A stretch of 64,000 nt of DNA, from contig NZ_VDMC01000002.1 in assembly GCF_006346335.1 (NCBI RefSeq), positions 186,001 through 250,000 of the forward strand, in the 5' to 3' direction. Made by a program: the position numbers and the translations under genes. Below the pieces are notes generated by a model. The model ran no database searches and was not told where the DNA came from. It saw only the letters and a program-made list of their open reading frames with translations. This document shows positions 17,958-28,180 of this stretch, piece by piece. Source of the DNA: Aequorivita sinensis. Its GTDB lineage: Bacteria > Bacteroidota > Bacteroidia > Flavobacteriales > Flavobacteriaceae. Within the stretch, counting starts at the first letter, position 1, and each line of letters begins with the position of its first letter.

Positions 17958-19088
17958 CTAATTTGCTTTGGATTTTAACACTTCTGAAACATTAAGCTTT
18001 TTGCCCTTTTTAAAAGCTACGATATATGCAGAGGGAAATCCTTTTTGTTGAGCAAAGGTTTTCATTACTTGAATCTTGTTGTAGTCTGAAGTATTTCCGT
18101 AATAAAATTTAAATAATCCACCTTCTTTATCGCGTTCAACATCTTTTAAACCTTTGAAATTATTAGGTCTTGGATCTAATTTTTTGCTAGTAGCCGCCAA
18201 TTGTACTTTAAAGGTTATTCCTTCAAAAATGTCTTCTTTAGTAGTTTCTATGGCTTTTTCTACTTCTAACTCCTTTACCTCGGGATGTTTTATTTTATCA
18301 TCGGAAATCGAAAGACTGTTGATATAACTTTTAATGGCATTACCAATTTCTCTGGCCATTTCAGTTTGACCCTTAGTTGAATTTAAATATGCTCCTTCAA
18401 CCTTATTAGTTAAAAATCCAGTTTCAATAAGCACACTAGGCATATAAGTATTGTGTAGCACCCAGAACCCAGCCTGCTTTACACTTCTATCTTTGCGCTT
18501 TAGATTGTTAATGATATTATTTTGCACCAAACTGGCTAATAGAATACTTTGATCAAGATACTCCTCTTGCATTAAAACCATTCCTATAAGTGATTCAGGT
18601 GCATTAGGGTCGAACCCACCATACTTCTCTTCATAGTTTTCCTCAAGATAAATTACTTCATTTTCTTTTTTAGCAACCTCAAAGTTTGCTTGACTCTTAT
18701 GTAAGCCTAAAACGAAAGTTTCTGCTCCGTATGCATCAGAATGGTGTGCATTACAATGTACCGAAACAAAAAGATCGGCATCCGCTCGATTAGCAATTGC
18801 AGCACGTTCACGTAATTCAACAAAAACATCTGTTTTACGAGTGTAAATTACTCGTACATTAGGGAGTTTTTCCAATTCAGAACCTACCTTTAAAACTATA
18901 TTCAGGGAAATATCAGATTCTTTATACCCACTACCCGGTTTTCCTTTGTTACCGTGGTCGTGACCTCCGTGACCAGCATCCAATACTACTACAAAAGGTT
19001 TGATAGGGTTTTCTGCAGCAGAAGCTGTAAAATTGAAAAATGAAATGCTTATTATTAATACGAAAGAAGAAATTAGTTTCGTTATCAT
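17958..19088 (-). CDS. N-acetylmuramoyl-L-alanine amidase (Amidase_3) with SPOR-like tail
   Basis: A 376-residue exported zinc amidase that cuts the bond between MurNAc and L-Ala in peptidoglycan. After a signal peptide (about 1-25) come the AmiC/CwlM motifs: VVLDAGHGGHDHGNKG near 34 (first zinc His), YKESDISLNI near 54 (catalytic Glu), FVSVHCNAHHS near 106 (zinc His), and SVLIETGFLTN near 223 (Glu). As in other Bacteroidota members there is an insert before the last motif. The C-terminal 80 residues (from FKVQLAATSK) look like a SPOR-type repeat that could bind bare glycan at the division site. It heads the minus-strand run that continues with mlaD and diverges from lptD. Confidence 0.93.
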   Translation of the reverse strand: MITKLISSFVLIISISFFNFTASAAENPIKPFVVVLDAGHGGHDHGNKGKPGSGYKESDISLNIVLKVGSELEKLPNVRVIYTRKTDVFVELRERAAIANRADADLFVSVHCNAHHSDAYGAETFVLGLHKSQANFEVAKKENEVIYLEENYEEKYGGFDPNAPESLIGMVLMQEEYLDQSILLASLVQNNIINNLKRKDRSVKQAGFWVLHNTYMPSVLIETGFLTNKVEGAYLNSTKGQTEMAREIGNAIKSYINSLSISDDKIKHPEVKELEVEKAIETTKEDIFEGITFKVQLAATSKKLDPRPNNFKGLKDVERDKEGGLFKFYYGNTSDYNKIQVMKTFAQQKGFPSAYIVAFKKGKKLNVSEVLKSKAN

Positions 19089-19169
19089 ATTTTTATAAAG
19101 ATTGTTATTGTTAATTACGTCTAAAACGGTTTGTTTTACGATAGATTTTCAAATTTTTCACATTAAAAT

Positions 19170-19193
19170 TTATCGTTTACATTATAACGATAA
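19170..19193. repeat. 8-bp inverted repeat in the amidase-lptD divergent region
   Basis: TTATCGTT, 8 bases, AACGATAA: perfect arms in the middle of the shared upstream region of two envelope genes. This could be a protein-binding site; nothing in the window says for what. Confidence 0.45.
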
Positions 19194-19289
19194 TATTATG
19201 AATCATTATATTAAACCCTATTAATTTTTGGTTGTAAGTTCTTTTTCCTAAAATTTTCATTTAAAAAAACCTACCCCAAAAAATATGTT

Positions 19290-19297
19290 TATTTTTG
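19290..19297 (+). promoter_or_regulatory. Probable -7 element of lptD
   Basis: TATTTTTG fits TAnnTTTG, with no clear -33 box. It contains the TTG at 19295 that would otherwise be the first possible start of lptD, which argues for a later start. Confidence 0.4.
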
Positions 19298-19345
19298 ACC
19301 GTTTCAAATTCTGAGCCAAAATTACAAAATAATAGCATCAGCGCA

Positions 19346-22057
19346 TTGCAGACCAATAGTCAATACTTAACAATTTTCTTAACATTTCTGCTTTTTAGCA
19401 GTTCTATTTTGCATGCACAAGACATACCGTCTAATAAAAGTGCTAAACTTCCTAATTCTAATATTCAAGATACGCTCTCAGTAAACTTAAAACCTATAGT
19501 TGAAGAGATAAATGAACAAGCTCAGGATACCGTTAAAACTGATACTATAAAACCGCCCAAAGAGACCTTGACAGATATAGTTGATTATTTCGGGGAAGAT
19601 TATGTATTTCTAAATAGAAAAGAGAATAAAATCTATATGTATAACAACGCTTATATCAAATATGAAGATATGCGTATAGATGCTGGTTTAATTATCCTAG
19701 ATTACAATAAAAATGAAGTTTATGCCAAAGGAATTGATAGCGCTGGCGTTTACAGTCAGCGACCTGTATTTGTTCAAGGCGCGAATAAAGTAGAACCTGA
19801 TAGCATTAGATATAATTTTAATTCTGAAAAAGCTCTAGTTTATAATAGCCGCACAGAACAAAGTGGATTTAGAGTAATCGCAGAAGTGACTAAGAAAGTA
19901 AACGATTCAGTAGTTTACCTTCGAAATGTAAAGTTTACTACATCAAAAAACATCGAGGATCCCGAATATTACTTTTATACTCGAAAGGCTAAGTTTGTGC
20001 CTAAGAAAAAGATTGTAACAGGATTAACCAATATGTACATTGCCGATGTACCTACTCCTGTTGGTCTTCCATTTGCCTATTTTCCGTTATCTGAAGATCG
20101 TACTTCAGGATTTATACTTCCTGCTTTTGGAGAAAACAACAGTCGTGGATTCTTCTTACAAAATGGAGGGTATTATTTTGCAATCAACGATTATTTAGAT
20201 TTCACAATTACTGGTGATTATTATACTAACGGAAGTTATGCCTTGCGTGGAGAGTCTTCGTATGTTGTTAAATATAAGTACCGAGGTAATTTAAGTGCGC
20301 GTTACGAAAATCTGGTTCAAGAAGAACGCGGCTTTCCAAATTTTCAACAAAGCAGTATATACAACATTCGATGGACACATACTCAGGATCCTAAAAGCAA
20401 TCCTAGTTCGAGATTTTCAGCTTCCGTAAACTTAGGAAGTAGTAAATATTTTACTCAGTCTATCAACCAGACTAACAATGCGAGTGCGTTAGTAAACACA
20501 TTAAGCTCTTCTATTTCGTATGCAAAAACATTTGAGGGAGATCCACAAGTAAACGTGACATTGGCAGCTACACACTCTCAAAACACCAATACCAATCAGA
20601 TTTCAATGTCGTTGCCTAATTTGAACGCAAGTGTTTCTAGAATTTATCCTTTTGCTCCTAAAAACGGAACTAAAAAAGGAATTATTCAGAATATAAATTT
20701 TCAATACGACCTGACTGCCGAAAATAGAATTCAAACCGTAGATTCACTTTTCTTTAAACCTGAAATGTTTAATAGTGCACAGATTGGAGCGCAACACAGC
20801 ATCCCTATTACTACTAACTTTAAAATTTTTAAATATTTAAGTGCATCTGCTGGTACAAATTTCCGTGAAACTTGGGTTATGAAGAGTACTCGACAACGCT
20901 ATGATCAAAATGCGTTTGATGGTCGTGGAGGAATTGTAAAAGACACTGTTTCTGGCTTTGAAAGCTATAGAACTTACAACTTCTCGACAAGTTTAGGTAC
21001 TACCTTATACGGACTTTTCAATTTTGGAAACAACAAGAAAATTCAAGCTGTTCGACACGTTGTTCGTCCATCTTTAAGTTACAATATAAATCCTGCTTTC
21101 GACAGGTATTACGATGAGTTTATTATACCTGAAACAGCAGAAGAAGCTGCAGGACAAATTCATCAGTATTCACGATTTGAAAACACGTTATACGGTCCTC
21201 CTAGCAAAGTGTATTCTAGCAGTATAGGAATGTCTTTAAGCAATACTTTTGAAGCTAAAGTACGTAACCGCGACACTACTTCTATTGAGCCTAAAAAAGT
21301 GATATTACTAAATAACCTGAATTTTTCAACAGCTTACAACTTAGCAGGAGATTCACTTCAATGGAGTCCAGTGCAGTTTTCCGGAAACATTCCAATTATT
21401 CCAAAGTTAGATTTAAACTTCAGCGGAACCTTAGATCCATATGCTTTAGACAATAATAACAATAAAATAGATGTCTTTAATATTGACAATGGCGGAAGCT
21501 TATTTAGGCTTACCAATGCTAATATCAGTATTAATTATTCGTTTTCTAGTAGAGATTTTCAGTCGAAAACTAGAGATACAGACAAAATCGAAAATGAAAC
21601 CTTTAGGAATGGTGGGCGTCCTGATGATCTTTTTGGGGATGCGGCAAATATCTATGATGGAAGAATATACGACAATGATGATGATGACACCGATAAAACA
21701 AATGTAGATTGGTATAACTATAAGATACCTTGGGATATGCGTTTTGCTTATACAATTACTTACGGAAATGCACGTAGACAAAATGAAATTTCGAGCCAGT
21801 CGTTTATGATGAGTACCAATTTAGAACTCGCCCCGCGTTGGACAGTTGGAGTCTCTTCTGGTTACGATTTTAAAAATAAAGGTGTAACCTTAACCCAGTT
21901 CCGATTCCAACGTGATTTGGAAAGTTGGCAAATGAGTTTTAATTGGACACCAATTGGAAGTATCAACACTGCTTGGTATTTCTTTATAGGAATTAAATCG
22001 TCAATGCTTAGCGATATTAAATACGACAAGCGTAGAGAAAGCGATAAGCGATTATAG
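19346..22057 (+). CDS. lptD: LPS-assembly outer-membrane protein LptD
   Basis: LptD puts lipopolysaccharide into the outer leaflet of the outer membrane. I prefer the TTG at 19346: it yields MQTNSQYLTIFLTFLLFSSS..HAQ, a clean signal peptide, whereas the TTG at 19295 lies inside the probable -7 box; no ATG is available. The product is then 903 residues. An OstA/LptA-like N-terminal part (about 60-220: NKIYMYNNAYIKYEDMRIDAG, NEVYAKGIDSAGVY) is followed by a large beta-barrel (DYLDFTITGDYYTNGSYALRG onward) that ends near the C-terminus with WYFFIGIKSSMLSDIKYDKR. This matches the build of Bacteroidota LptD proteins. It faces the amidase/mlaD genes, and an Asp-rich stretch (about 770-790) is a loop. 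Confidence 0.85.
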   Translation: MQTNSQYLTIFLTFLLFSSSILHAQDIPSNKSAKLPNSNIQDTLSVNLKPIVEEINEQAQDTVKTDTIKPPKETLTDIVDYFGEDYVFLNRKENKIYMYNNAYIKYEDMRIDAGLIILDYNKNEVYAKGIDSAGVYSQRPVFVQGANKVEPDSIRYNFNSEKALVYNSRTEQSGFRVIAEVTKKVNDSVVYLRNVKFTTSKNIEDPEYYFYTRKAKFVPKKKIVTGLTNMYIADVPTPVGLPFAYFPLSEDRTSGFILPAFGENNSRGFFLQNGGYYFAINDYLDFTITGDYYTNGSYALRGESSYVVKYKYRGNLSARYENLVQEERGFPNFQQSSIYNIRWTHTQDPKSNPSSRFSASVNLGSSKYFTQSINQTNNASALVNTLSSSISYAKTFEGDPQVNVTLAATHSQNTNTNQISMSLPNLNASVSRIYPFAPKNGTKKGIIQNINFQYDLTAENRIQTVDSLFFKPEMFNSAQIGAQHSIPITTNFKIFKYLSASAGTNFRETWVMKSTRQRYDQNAFDGRGGIVKDTVSGFESYRTYNFSTSLGTTLYGLFNFGNNKKIQAVRHVVRPSLSYNINPAFDRYYDEFIIPETAEEAAGQIHQYSRFENTLYGPPSKVYSSSIGMSLSNTFEAKVRNRDTTSIEPKKVILLNNLNFSTAYNLAGDSLQWSPVQFSGNIPIIPKLDLNFSGTLDPYALDNNNNKIDVFNIDNGGSLFRLTNANISINYSFSSRDFQSKTRDTDKIENETFRNGGRPDDLFGDAANIYDGRIYDNDDDDTDKTNVDWYNYKIPWDMRFAYTITYGNARRQNEISSQSFMMSTNLELAPRWTVGVSSGYDFKNKGVTLTQFRFQRDLESWQMSFNWTPIGSINTAWYFFIGIKSSMLSDIKYDKRRESDKRL

Positions 22058-22153
22058 CCTCATATTTGGGTTTTAAAGCTGATACAATTATAAATTAATT
22101 ATATACCAGCGGCTTTTTGTGATATAAAGCTTAAGTCGCCTTAAATTTTAGTT

Positions 22154-22534
22154 ATGAAAAAAATAATAAACACTTCAAATGCACCTGCCCCTATCGGCCC
22201 ATATAATCAAGCCGTTCTTAGTGGAAGTATGCTTTATACTTCGGGACAGATAGCAATTAACCCTAAAACAGGAGAGTTAGAGACAGATGATATAAAGTCT
22301 GAAACTAAACTAGTAATGGAAAATTTGAAAGCTATTCTAACTGAAGCAGGAATGACTTTTGAAAATGTTATTAAGTCTTCAATTTTTATAAGTGATATGC
22401 ACAACTTTGCAGCTATAAACGAGGTTTATGGTACTTATTTCAATGAGGAAACAGCACCAGCTCGCGAAACAGTAGAGGTAGCGAACTTACCTAAATTCGT
22501 AAATGTTGAAATTTCTGTGATTGCTTGCAAATAA
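22154..22534 (+). CDS. ridA: RidA-family enamine/imine deaminase
   Basis: A 126-residue RidA protein with the signatures SNAPAPIGPYNQAVLSGSM at the N-terminus, YTSGQIAINP near 31, and PARETVEVANLPKFVNVEIS at the C-terminus, including the catalytic Arg. RidA trimers break down reactive 2-aminoacrylate and other enamines made by PLP enzymes such as threonine dehydratase (ilvA is at the other end of this window, so the link is metabolic, not local). It stands 96 bp after lptD and converges on tamB. Confidence 0.96.
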   Translation: MKKIINTSNAPAPIGPYNQAVLSGSMLYTSGQIAINPKTGELETDDIKSETKLVMENLKAILTEAGMTFENVIKSSIFISDMHNFAAINEVYGTYFNEETAPARETVEVANLPKFVNVEISVIACK

Positions 22535-22566
22535 GCAGTGATAGAAGTTAAATCAATTTAATAATA

Positions 22567-22601
22567 TTAGAGTAGCTAATTTTAATAATTGGTTACTCTA
22601 A
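22567..22601. terminator. Hairpin between convergent ridA and tamB
   Basis: TTAGAGTA (22567-22574) and TACTCTAA (22594-22601) form a perfect 8-bp stem with further pairing inside. It overlaps the tamB stop codon. No strong T-run follows on either strand, so termination is possible but not certain. Confidence 0.4.
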
Positions 22602-25600
22602 TCTTCCTGCTCAACCTTTGTAGCTTGAGGTTTTATAGTTTCAGAGTTATTATTTTCCTCTTCGTCATCTTCTTTTTTAACCTCAGACTCTAATTGCATT
22701 TTCTTATTGAATAGCTTCTGATAAAGTTCTCTAAAGGTATTGAAATCTACTGAATAAGAGATACCTGTACCCTGCTCGAATATTTGATCTTCACCAATAA
22801 ATTGAAGATCTGCTTGACGGTTAAAGAATTTCATTCTCAAACTTCCATCTTCATTTATCAACCATTGAACTTCAATATCTCCTGCCACAGCACTTTCATT
22901 AGCTCCCCCTACTGGTACTCCTACTTTTCCGTTAATTAAAACGCGTTCGCTAATTTCTGTAGAAAGTGTAAGGCCAATACGGTCGGCTGTTTCTTGATCT
23001 GGAGTTCTTGTTCCCACAGAATAATCTAAACCTACACGAAATTTGCCGTCCTCATCTGCAAATAGGTCATTTACTAATCCAGAAACTCTATCTGCAACTG
23101 TCCCGGCAAAAGCATTAGTGCCTGCATAATTATCACTTACAAATGATCCCGAAGCGAGTAAAAATAATGCCTGTTGTTGTTTCTGCTCCTCATTTTGAAG
23201 TTTGTATTGCAACTCACTTTTAAGCGTAGAACTTACTCTTGGGAAATCGATGTTAAACTTAAGTTCAGGATGTGCTAGTTGACCTAATAAATCAACATAA
23301 ACTTCTACAGGAATTTTAGTGTTTATAGCTGGGTTATCAAGCAATACAGATGGATTTGCTTCTGTTTTATATACAGCGCTCAAATTCAAGTTTGCTTTTT
23401 CGGGAGCTCCATTCCAAGTAATATTACCACCGGGAACAACACTAATGTTTCTTTGTATAATTCCACCGTACCTAAAATCATATTCTCCTTTATATACTTG
23501 GAAATCTCCATACATCTGGAATTTCCCATTTGTATTTATTTCAATAAGTAGAATTCCTGCACCTCGACCTTTTAAAGTAGAATTGTTCACTTTATCAACA
23601 ACAACTTCAACTTCTGCATTGTTGTTAATATCGAGATCGAAATTTAAAGAAAGCCCTTTAATAGATTCGGTAACGACTGTTTCACCTTCAATTCTGGCTT
23701 GTTTTTCTTTAGGTGATAGGAAATACACAAAGGAGTCGTCACTTATAGATTCTGTTTCACTAATAGGTATTTTAAAAGTGGTTCCTTTTTCAGTAGTAGC
23801 TGCAACATCAATAACCAATTCGTCTATAGGTCCTGTAATATCTGCTCTACCTCGTATAAATGCAGTACCATAGTAAAGAGCGTCTTCATCTGGTGGTGTA
23901 TCTAATACTAACAACCTATCTGGTGCTTCAAAATGTAAATCTAATTCCCAATCTCCAAAATTATTGTGTTTTGCATTACCATACATTATACCTTCTGTTC
24001 CATATTTTGTGTCTTTAAATTTAGAACGGGACATTTCTAATTTTCCTTTTGTGACTAATATTTCAGCATCGTCTTCTATGTTGAAATCAGTATTTAGTTC
24101 AGGAACTTTTAAGCCACTTTTTTCTAAAATAAAGCGACCATTAATATCTGGAGATTTGTAGTTTCCTGAAACTTTTGCACTACCTGTAATAAAACCTCTA
24201 ATATCGGTTAGTACATCCCCTCCAAATGGGCTAAACGCCTGCATATTAAACTGATTTAAATCCACATCCATTCGAATTTGTGGATACTTAGTTGCAACGT
24301 CAATTTCACCTATAGCGCTAATAGATTTTATGTTATCATTTGTTAGCGAAGTGTTTATGTTGTATTTGGTTAAATCTTTATTTCCGTCAATATTCAGATT
24401 TAAATCTCCAAAAGGAATTTCATTTACGATTACATTATCTATAGTTACTGAACTATTAGGGTAATAAGCACCATCTTTTTGAAGGAAATCAAAACGTCCA
24501 TTCATATTTCCTTGAAGTCGTAAACTGTCAATTTCTGGTGTGATATTACCTATATTTACATCATTGAAACGAACTTTAATGTCTTTATAGGTCGAATCTC
24601 GTAGTACACCCGCTAATTGGATCACCTCATTATTATGGTTTAATACTAAGGAGTCAATTCGCATTTCATTAAAGTTATCATCAAATACAACTTTGTTTAA
24701 TCTATTGTTGTTTTCGTTGATATACCAAACGTTGTTTTTATAGGTAATGTCAGATTTTTTAACTCCTATAACCGATTTTCCTGCAGGATTAATTGTGTGA
24801 TATAATGACAGGTTAAAATGGTCTTCTTTCTTTGGTCCTCCTTTAAATTCTGAACGAACATACATAGTGTCGTTCATTGTTTTATTAATTACATTGAATG
24901 GCTTAATATTATAAAAACCTGTATAAATAGAATCAGATTCTATATACGTGTTATATAGAGGGTTATCGTTATCTATTTGAATGTTTAGTTTACTTATGTA
25001 ATTATTGAATAATATAAGTTCGGGAGAACGAAAATCGAGTTTAAATTTTGATTCGTCTGAGTAAACTGAACCTTTCATGCGGGTATTATCACCCAATTTT
25101 AACTGAGGAACAAAAATGTCTACAATCTTATTGTGGACTACAAATTCATAGTCAATGTACTGATTGGTAGTAACCTCTTGCGGTATGTAATTAGCGTATA
25201 TACTTGCGATACCATTTTGAAAAAGATTAGGAATATCTGCTATTAAAAATTCCCCTGATATTTCTCCGTTTAATATATCTGGTGAATTAATTTCAATAGT
25301 TCTAACAGGACTATTAAAGGTTGATGCAATAGTAAAATCATCGAAATAAAAATAGTCACGTTCATTTTGGTAAAATGTTTGACTGAAATTAATAGTACCC
25401 ACAACATCATCTATCGTTCTACCATCCATATCTACAACTACATTACCAGTAAATACAGAAATACTATCTCGCTTAATTAAGTTAAGTTTATTTAATTCTG
25501 CATATTCTATATTAGCCTCAAAGTCAAGATGGTTTGTTTCTTTTGATGCGTCTATCAATCCTTTAAAGTCTAATTTAAGGTTTGGGTCGTCTATGGTTAA

Positions 25601-26983
25601 TTCGCCATTAAATAGTGGATTTTTAAAATTTCCAGAAACATCAATATTCTGATAGTTATAATTTTCAAAAGAAAATGATGATATTTTACCTGATATCTCG
25701 GTGTTTACAGTTTTTTCATTAAACCCTCGCCCATCAAAATTTAGGTTTCCTGTCATTTTTCCTAAGGAAGAAGTTTTTGCAATCTTACCTAGGTTAAACC
25801 CTTTAAAAACAACATTTCCTTTGTAATAAGCATTTTCTATATAAGTGATATTTCCAATTTTTAAATTAAGCTTAGCACTACCAATAGCACTTTGTAGATT
25901 ACTAATAGTATTGAGTTCATCCCCAACTATTGAAGTATTTCCAACTAAAATAAAATTACCTGCAGGCTTTAACTCAACAGGAATTACATTTCCTAATACA
26001 TTTGGCATAAACCGTCTTAAATCATAATAGTTTGTTGAAATATTATGATTATCAGCTATTATCACGTAATTCCCTTCCGGATCTAAAATATTTTTAAACT
26101 TATAATCTCCGCGTATATCAGTGTCGCTTGTTTGAAATTTAAGGTTATCCGCACTGAAATCGTTTAAGGTTCCGGTTAAATCCACGTCAAGCAGAATCAA
26201 CTGATCAGGGCCAAATTCATTATAGAAACCATTTAGGTCATTGGTAGATAATTTTGAATCTTTAAGATTGGCAGTAATTACAACATCATTTACAAAGTCT
26301 GCCATTCCGTTTTTAGAGTAATCCAAATCGACATCACCAATTAAAAGTGATTCTGAAGTTTCTAACGTGAGGTTTTTTAAGGTGATATTAGTTTCAGTAT
26401 ATGAAAAATCTGCTTGCATATCCAAAATTGTAATCCCCCTTTCAGCAACTAGTGAAAGCTCTTTGATGTTTGCTGTAACATCAACATCGTGGATATTAAA
26501 ATTATTAGCGAGAAGATTTACGCCATTAAGAACAAATACTTCAGGGTTTTCGAGGTTTTCGTCGGTGATTTTTATTCTACTGTTTTTCAACCTTACATCA
26601 TTACTAAATAGCTCAAAAGGTGATTTCGGTTCTTTTCCTGTATTAAATTTTTTTGAAAAAATAGATAGGTTATCATTATCCTCTCCTTTGTATGTTTTAA
26701 CATATAGCTTTGCACGGTCTAATACAATATCACCAAAACCAAGTCTTCCCTTAATTAAGTTACTGAAACTAATAACATTGGTTTGAAGCTCCTTGCTGTA
26801 AATTAATGTATCTTTATGATGATCAGCTATATATACATCTCTAATATCAACTTCTCCTTTCCAGTTAAGTCCGAGTCGATTAATAGTAATATCTGTACCG
26901 TAAGTTTCGTTTAGTGAAGTAGTAACTTTTTTAGCAGCATAAGTTTGAACCGAAGGAATTGAAAAAATAATAATAACAAGCAC
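22598..26983 (-). CDS. tamB: Translocation and assembly module protein TamB
   Basis: A giant (1,461+ residue) periplasm-spanning protein made of repeated short beta strands with a C-terminal DUF490/TamB domain (about 1,060-1,420: GKFQMYGDFQVYKGEYDF, NLSAVYKTEANPSVLLDNP, VGVPVGG). TamB-type proteins bridge the envelope and move phospholipids or help insert outer-membrane proteins. The first standard start is the GTG at 26983, but the open frame continues upstream to a stop at about 27047 and encodes a basic stretch (KRIKKLRKIIVR) leading into the hydrophobic anchor. A true start upstream at a non-standard codon is therefore likely. The C-terminus is acidic (KKEDDEEENNNSE). It diverges from tsaD. 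Confidence 0.9.
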   Translation of the reverse strand: MLVIIIFSIPSVQTYAAKKVTTSLNETYGTDITINRLGLNWKGEVDIRDVYIADHHKDTLIYSKELQTNVISFSNLIKGRLGFGDIVLDRAKLYVKTYKGEDNDNLSIFSKKFNTGKEPKSPFELFSNDVRLKNSRIKITDENLENPEVFVLNGVNLLANNFNIHDVDVTANIKELSLVAERGITILDMQADFSYTETNITLKNLTLETSESLLIGDVDLDYSKNGMADFVNDVVITANLKDSKLSTNDLNGFYNEFGPDQLILLDVDLTGTLNDFSADNLKFQTSDTDIRGDYKFKNILDPEGNYVIIADNHNISTNYYDLRRFMPNVLGNVIPVELKPAGNFILVGNTSIVGDELNTISNLQSAIGSAKLNLKIGNITYIENAYYKGNVVFKGFNLGKIAKTSSLGKMTGNLNFDGRGFNEKTVNTEISGKISSFSFENYNYQNIDVSGNFKNPLFNGELTIDDPNLKLDFKGLIDASKETNHLDFEANIEYAELNKLNLIKRDSISVFTGNVVVDMDGRTIDDVVGTINFSQTFYQNERDYFYFDDFTIASTFNSPVRTIEINSPDILNGEISGEFLIADIPNLFQNGIASIYANYIPQEVTTNQYIDYEFVVHNKIVDIFVPQLKLGDNTRMKGSVYSDESKFKLDFRSPELILFNNYISKLNIQIDNDNPLYNTYIESDSIYTGFYNIKPFNVINKTMNDTMYVRSEFKGGPKKEDHFNLSLYHTINPAGKSVIGVKKSDITYKNNVWYINENNNRLNKVVFDDNFNEMRIDSLVLNHNNEVIQLAGVLRDSTYKDIKVRFNDVNIGNITPEIDSLRLQGNMNGRFDFLQKDGAYYPNSSVTIDNVIVNEIPFGDLNLNIDGNKDLTKYNINTSLTNDNIKSISAIGEIDVATKYPQIRMDVDLNQFNMQAFSPFGGDVLTDIRGFITGSAKVSGNYKSPDINGRFILEKSGLKVPELNTDFNIEDDAEILVTKGKLEMSRSKFKDTKYGTEGIMYGNAKHNNFGDWELDLHFEAPDRLLVLDTPPDEDALYYGTAFIRGRADITGPIDELVIDVAATTEKGTTFKIPISETESISDDSFVYFLSPKEKQARIEGETVVTESIKGLSLNFDLDINNNAEVEVVVDKVNNSTLKGRGAGILLIEINTNGKFQMYGDFQVYKGEYDFRYGGIIQRNISVVPGGNITWNGAPEKANLNLSAVYKTEANPSVLLDNPAINTKIPVEVYVDLLGQLAHPELKFNIDFPRVSSTLKSELQYKLQNEEQKQQQALFLLASGSFVSDNYAGTNAFAGTVADRVSGLVNDLFADEDGKFRVGLDYSVGTRTPDQETADRIGLTLSTEISERVLINGKVGVPVGGANESAVAGDIEVQWLINEDGSLRMKFFNRQADLQFIGEDQIFEQGTGISYSVDFNTFRELYQKLFNKKMQLESEVKKEDDEEENNNSETIKPQATKVEQED

Positions 26984-27088
26984 AATTAGTAATGCAATGA
27001 TTACAAAGGCACGAACTATTATTTTCCTAAGTTTTTTGATACGCTTTTAAAGTTTTAATTTTACAACCAATAAATATACCCTTTTGCT

Positions 27089-28111
27089 TTGACAGAAAAA
27101 GAATGTTACATCTTAGGAATCGAATCCTCTTGTGATGATACTGCTGCTGCGGTAATCAACAACGGAAAAATACTCAGTAATGTTGTTGCTACACAAGCTA
27201 TTCACGAACAATACGGTGGTGTTGTTCCTGAACTTGCTTCGCGTGCACATCAGCAAAATATTGTTCCCGTAGTTCACGAAGCTTTACGCAAAGCAAATAT
27301 CGACAAAAATCAGTTATCTGCCATTGCTTTTACACGTGGACCAGGACTTATGGGGTCATTACTTGTAGGTACCTCATTTTCAAAATCTTTGGCATTAGGA
27401 TTAGGTGTTCCTTTGATAGATGTCAACCATATGCAAGCACATATATTGGCTCATTTTATTAAAGCTGAAGGACAATCAGCACCAAATTTCCCTTTTTTAG
27501 CAATGACTATTAGTGGTGGACATACCCAAATAGTAAAAGTTACCAATTATTTTGAAATGGAAGTTATTGGCCAAACTATAGATGACGCTGTTGGTGAAGC
27601 TTTCGATAAAAGTGCCAAAATACTTGGACTACCCTATCCTGGTGGTCCTTTAGTAGACAAGTATGCACAGGCTGGAAACCCTAAAGCCTTTAAGTTTCCA
27701 AAGCCAAAAGTTGGTTTAATGGACTTTAGCTTTAGTGGACTAAAAACATCGGTACTTTATTTTGTAGAAAAGGAAGTTGCTAAAAACCCTGATTTTATTT
27801 CTGAAAACATAGAAGATATCTGTGCTAGTTTACAATTTACTATAGTTGATTATTTAATGGATAAACTTAAGAACGCTGTTAAGAAGACGGGGATTAAGGA
27901 AATTGCAATTGGTGGGGGTGTTTCTGCAAATAGCGGGATTAGAACTGCTTTAAAAGAAGCCGAATCTAAATACGGTTGGAAAACGCACATTCCAAAATTT
28001 GAATTCTGTACTGATAATGCTGCTATGATTGCTATAGTTGGAGAATTAAAATACAAAAATCAAAATTTTGCTGAAAACAATGTGATAGCTTCAGCACGAA
28101 TGAAATTTTAA
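27089..28111 (+). CDS. tsaD: tRNA N6-threonylcarbamoyladenosine transferase subunit TsaD
   Basis: Moves the threonylcarbamoyl group onto A37 of ANN-reading tRNAs, together with TsaB, TsaE and TsaC. The 340-residue protein has the ASKHA-fold marks: ILGIESSCDDTAAAVI near residue 8, the metal histidines in NHMQAHILAHF near 113, MTISGGHTQIVKV near 136, FDKSAKILGLPYPGGP near 172 and the C-terminal CTDNAAMIA. The start is a TTG; no in-frame ATG precedes the conserved block. rsmE follows 69 bp later on the same strand and is probably read with it, which makes a small RNA-modification unit. The promoter would overlap that of tamB in the 100-bp gap. Confidence 0.97.
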   Translation: MTEKECYILGIESSCDDTAAAVINNGKILSNVVATQAIHEQYGGVVPELASRAHQQNIVPVVHEALRKANIDKNQLSAIAFTRGPGLMGSLLVGTSFSKSLALGLGVPLIDVNHMQAHILAHFIKAEGQSAPNFPFLAMTISGGHTQIVKVTNYFEMEVIGQTIDDAVGEAFDKSAKILGLPYPGGPLVDKYAQAGNPKAFKFPKPKVGLMDFSFSGLKTSVLYFVEKEVAKNPDFISENIEDICASLQFTIVDYLMDKLKNAVKKTGIKEIAIGGGVSANSGIRTALKEAESKYGWKTHIPKFEFCTDNAAMIAIVGELKYKNQNFAENNVIASARMKF

Positions 28112-28180
28112 AATTATCTCCAAAACGATATTGTTTTAAGTTTTCAGTAAAAAGTATAAGCAGAATTAAATATCTTTTAA

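Noticed and set aside
22070-22150. Possible riboswitch or structured leader before ridA
   Set aside because: Only a 5-bp GCTTT/AAAGC hairpin is visible, with no known riboswitch core.
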